NCBI GenBank assembly: GCA_943331415.1
Contig: CALQLM010000127.1
Coordinates: 1-5,212, forward strand
Direction: 5' to 3'
Source of the DNA: Bifidobacterium breve
Lineage (GTDB): Bacteria; Actinomycetota; Actinomycetes; Mycobacteriales; Mycobacteriaceae
Length of the DNA: 5,212 nt
Positions 4,468 to 5,212 of this stretch are shown piece after piece. Made by a program: the position numbers and the translations under genes. The notes below the pieces were generated by a model. It ran no database searches, was not told the DNA's origin, and saw only the letters and a list, made by a program, of their open reading frames with translations. How positions within the stretch are numbered: the first letter of the stretch is position 1; every line of letters starts with the position of its first letter.

Positions 4468-5212
4468 GTCACCTGCCCCGCGATGACCGGAAGACCCGGA
4501 TCGCTGGCGACGTGCAGAGGCGAGGGTGACGCTCCGGCTGCGAGCAGGTGAGCGGCGAAGGAGGCGATCATCGCACCATTATCGGTACAGAGCCGTAACC
4601 GCGGGATCCTTAACGTCAAACCCGCTGCGGCACAGCGCTCTTCGGCAAGTTCGCGCAGGCGCGAGTTGGCCGCCACCCCGCCGGCGATCAGCAGGGTGGA
4701 TACACCGGTTTCAGTGGCCGCACGCACGGCCTTGGCGGTCAGCACGTCGGCCACCGCTTCCTGGAACGAGGCGGCGACATCGGCGATCGGTGCGTCGGGG
4801 TGCGACTCGACATAGCGGGCCACCGCCGTCTTCAGCCCGGAGAAGCTGAAGGCGGACCGATCATCGCGCGGGCCGGTCATCCCGCGCGGAAACGGAATAG
4901 CGTCGCGGTCCCCGGTGCGAGCCAGATCGTCAAGCGCCTTGCCACCCGGATACCCCAGCCCCAGCAGCCGCGCCACCTTGTCGTAGGCCTCCCCCGCGGC
5001 ATCGTCGAGGGTGCTGCCGAGTTCGATGATCGGCTCGGCCAGCGAGCGCACCGCCAGCAGATGGGTGTGTCCGCCGGACACCAGCAGAGCGACACTCTCG
5101 GGTAGCGGCCCATGGTCATAGACGTCGGCGGCGAGATGCCCGCCGAGGTGGTTGACGGCGTAGAACGGCACACCCCAGGCCGCGGCGTAGGCCTTGGCAG
5201 CAGCCACGCCCA
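4464..5212 (-). CDS. tsaD: tRNA N6-adenosine threonylcarbamoyltransferase TsaD (5' end outside window)
   Basis: TsaD transfers the threonylcarbamoyl group from TC-AMP to A37 of ANN-decoding tRNAs (t6A), working with TsaB and TsaE. About 248 C-terminal residues are visible and the reading frame runs off the right edge; the family is about 340 residues, so roughly 95 are missing. Counting from the codon at 5207, I see the HxxxH metal motif HLGGH (20-24), [10 protein letters not shown] (41-50), the [14 protein letters not shown] stretch (64-77), [10 protein letters not shown] (86-95), [10 protein letters not shown] (120-129), [12 protein letters not shown] (174-185) and CTDNGAMIA (207-215) with metal ligand D209. 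The GTG at 5207 is an internal valine, not the start. In M. tuberculosis the upstream neighbours are rimI and tsaB, expected just beyond the window. The gene overlaps the SnoaL-like gene by 4 nt. Confidence 0.96.
   Translation of the reverse strand, partial: GVAAAKAYAAAWGVPFYAVNHLGGHLAADVYDHGPLPESVALLVSGGHTHLLAVRSLAEPIIELGSTLDDAAGEAYDKVARLLGLGYPGGKALDDLARTGDRDAIPFPRGMTGPRDDRSAFSFSGLKTAVARYVESHPDAPIADVAASFQEAVADVLTAKAVRAATETGVSTLLIAGGVAANSRLRELAEERCAAAGLTLRIPRLRLCTDNGAMIASFAAHLLAAGASPSPLHVASDPGLPVIAGQVT

Noticed and set aside
4039..4551. Plus-strand ORF opposite the SnoaL-like gene and the end of tsaD
   Set aside because: Antisense shadow spanning two genuine genes, with no recognisable domain or ribosome site.

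Overview
The window looks like chromosomal DNA from a high-GC actinobacterium, most probably a rapidly growing mycobacterium (Mycolicibacterium or Mycobacterium). The evidence is a WhiB3-type regulator, a GroES nearly identical to the mycobacterial protein, a GroEL1 with a histidine-rich tail, and a tsaD - groES - groEL1 order with whiB3 facing groEL1, as I recall from M. tuberculosis. No mobile element, CRISPR array, tRNA or rRNA gene was seen.

Layout from left to right. At 1-294 (+) is whiB3, an iron-sulfur redox regulator. At 303-974 (-), ending 8 nt from the whiB3 stop, is an exported protein with an M15/LAS-type zinc-peptidase-like domain. A 254-bp divergent intergenic region (975-1228) holds two short tandem duplications. 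At 1229-1615 (+) is a small secreted protein whose centre is a 21-residue Gly/Val/Pro repeat. It converges on the chaperonin operon, with a strong hairpin terminator at 1731-1767 between them. On the minus strand, read right to left, come tsaD (5' end outside the window), an NTF2/SnoaL-like gene overlapping the tsaD stop by 4 nt, then groES and groEL1. The groES-groEL1 pair has its own promoter, overlapped by a perfect CIRCE operator with a third half-site. The groES leader contains hairpins and a possible 19-codon upstream ORF, and the groES-groEL1 gap holds a nested hairpin.

How the genes fit together. TsaD belongs to the tRNA t6A modification pathway. GroES is the co-chaperonin for 60-kDa chaperonins, and GroEL1 is the specialised mycobacterial paralogue rather than the housekeeping GroEL2. 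CIRCE implies HrcA repression and heat-shock induction. Relative to the M. tuberculosis order I remember, three genes look like lineage-specific insertions: the M15-like gene, the repeat protein and the SnoaL-like gene.

Most of the window is conserved core genome. The points most worth a second look are the repeat protein, whose repeat units differ mostly at synonymous sites; a Gly-to-Asp change beside the ATP-binding loop of GroEL1; the three-half-site CIRCE; and the groES leader ORF. I found no convincing new multi-gene system.
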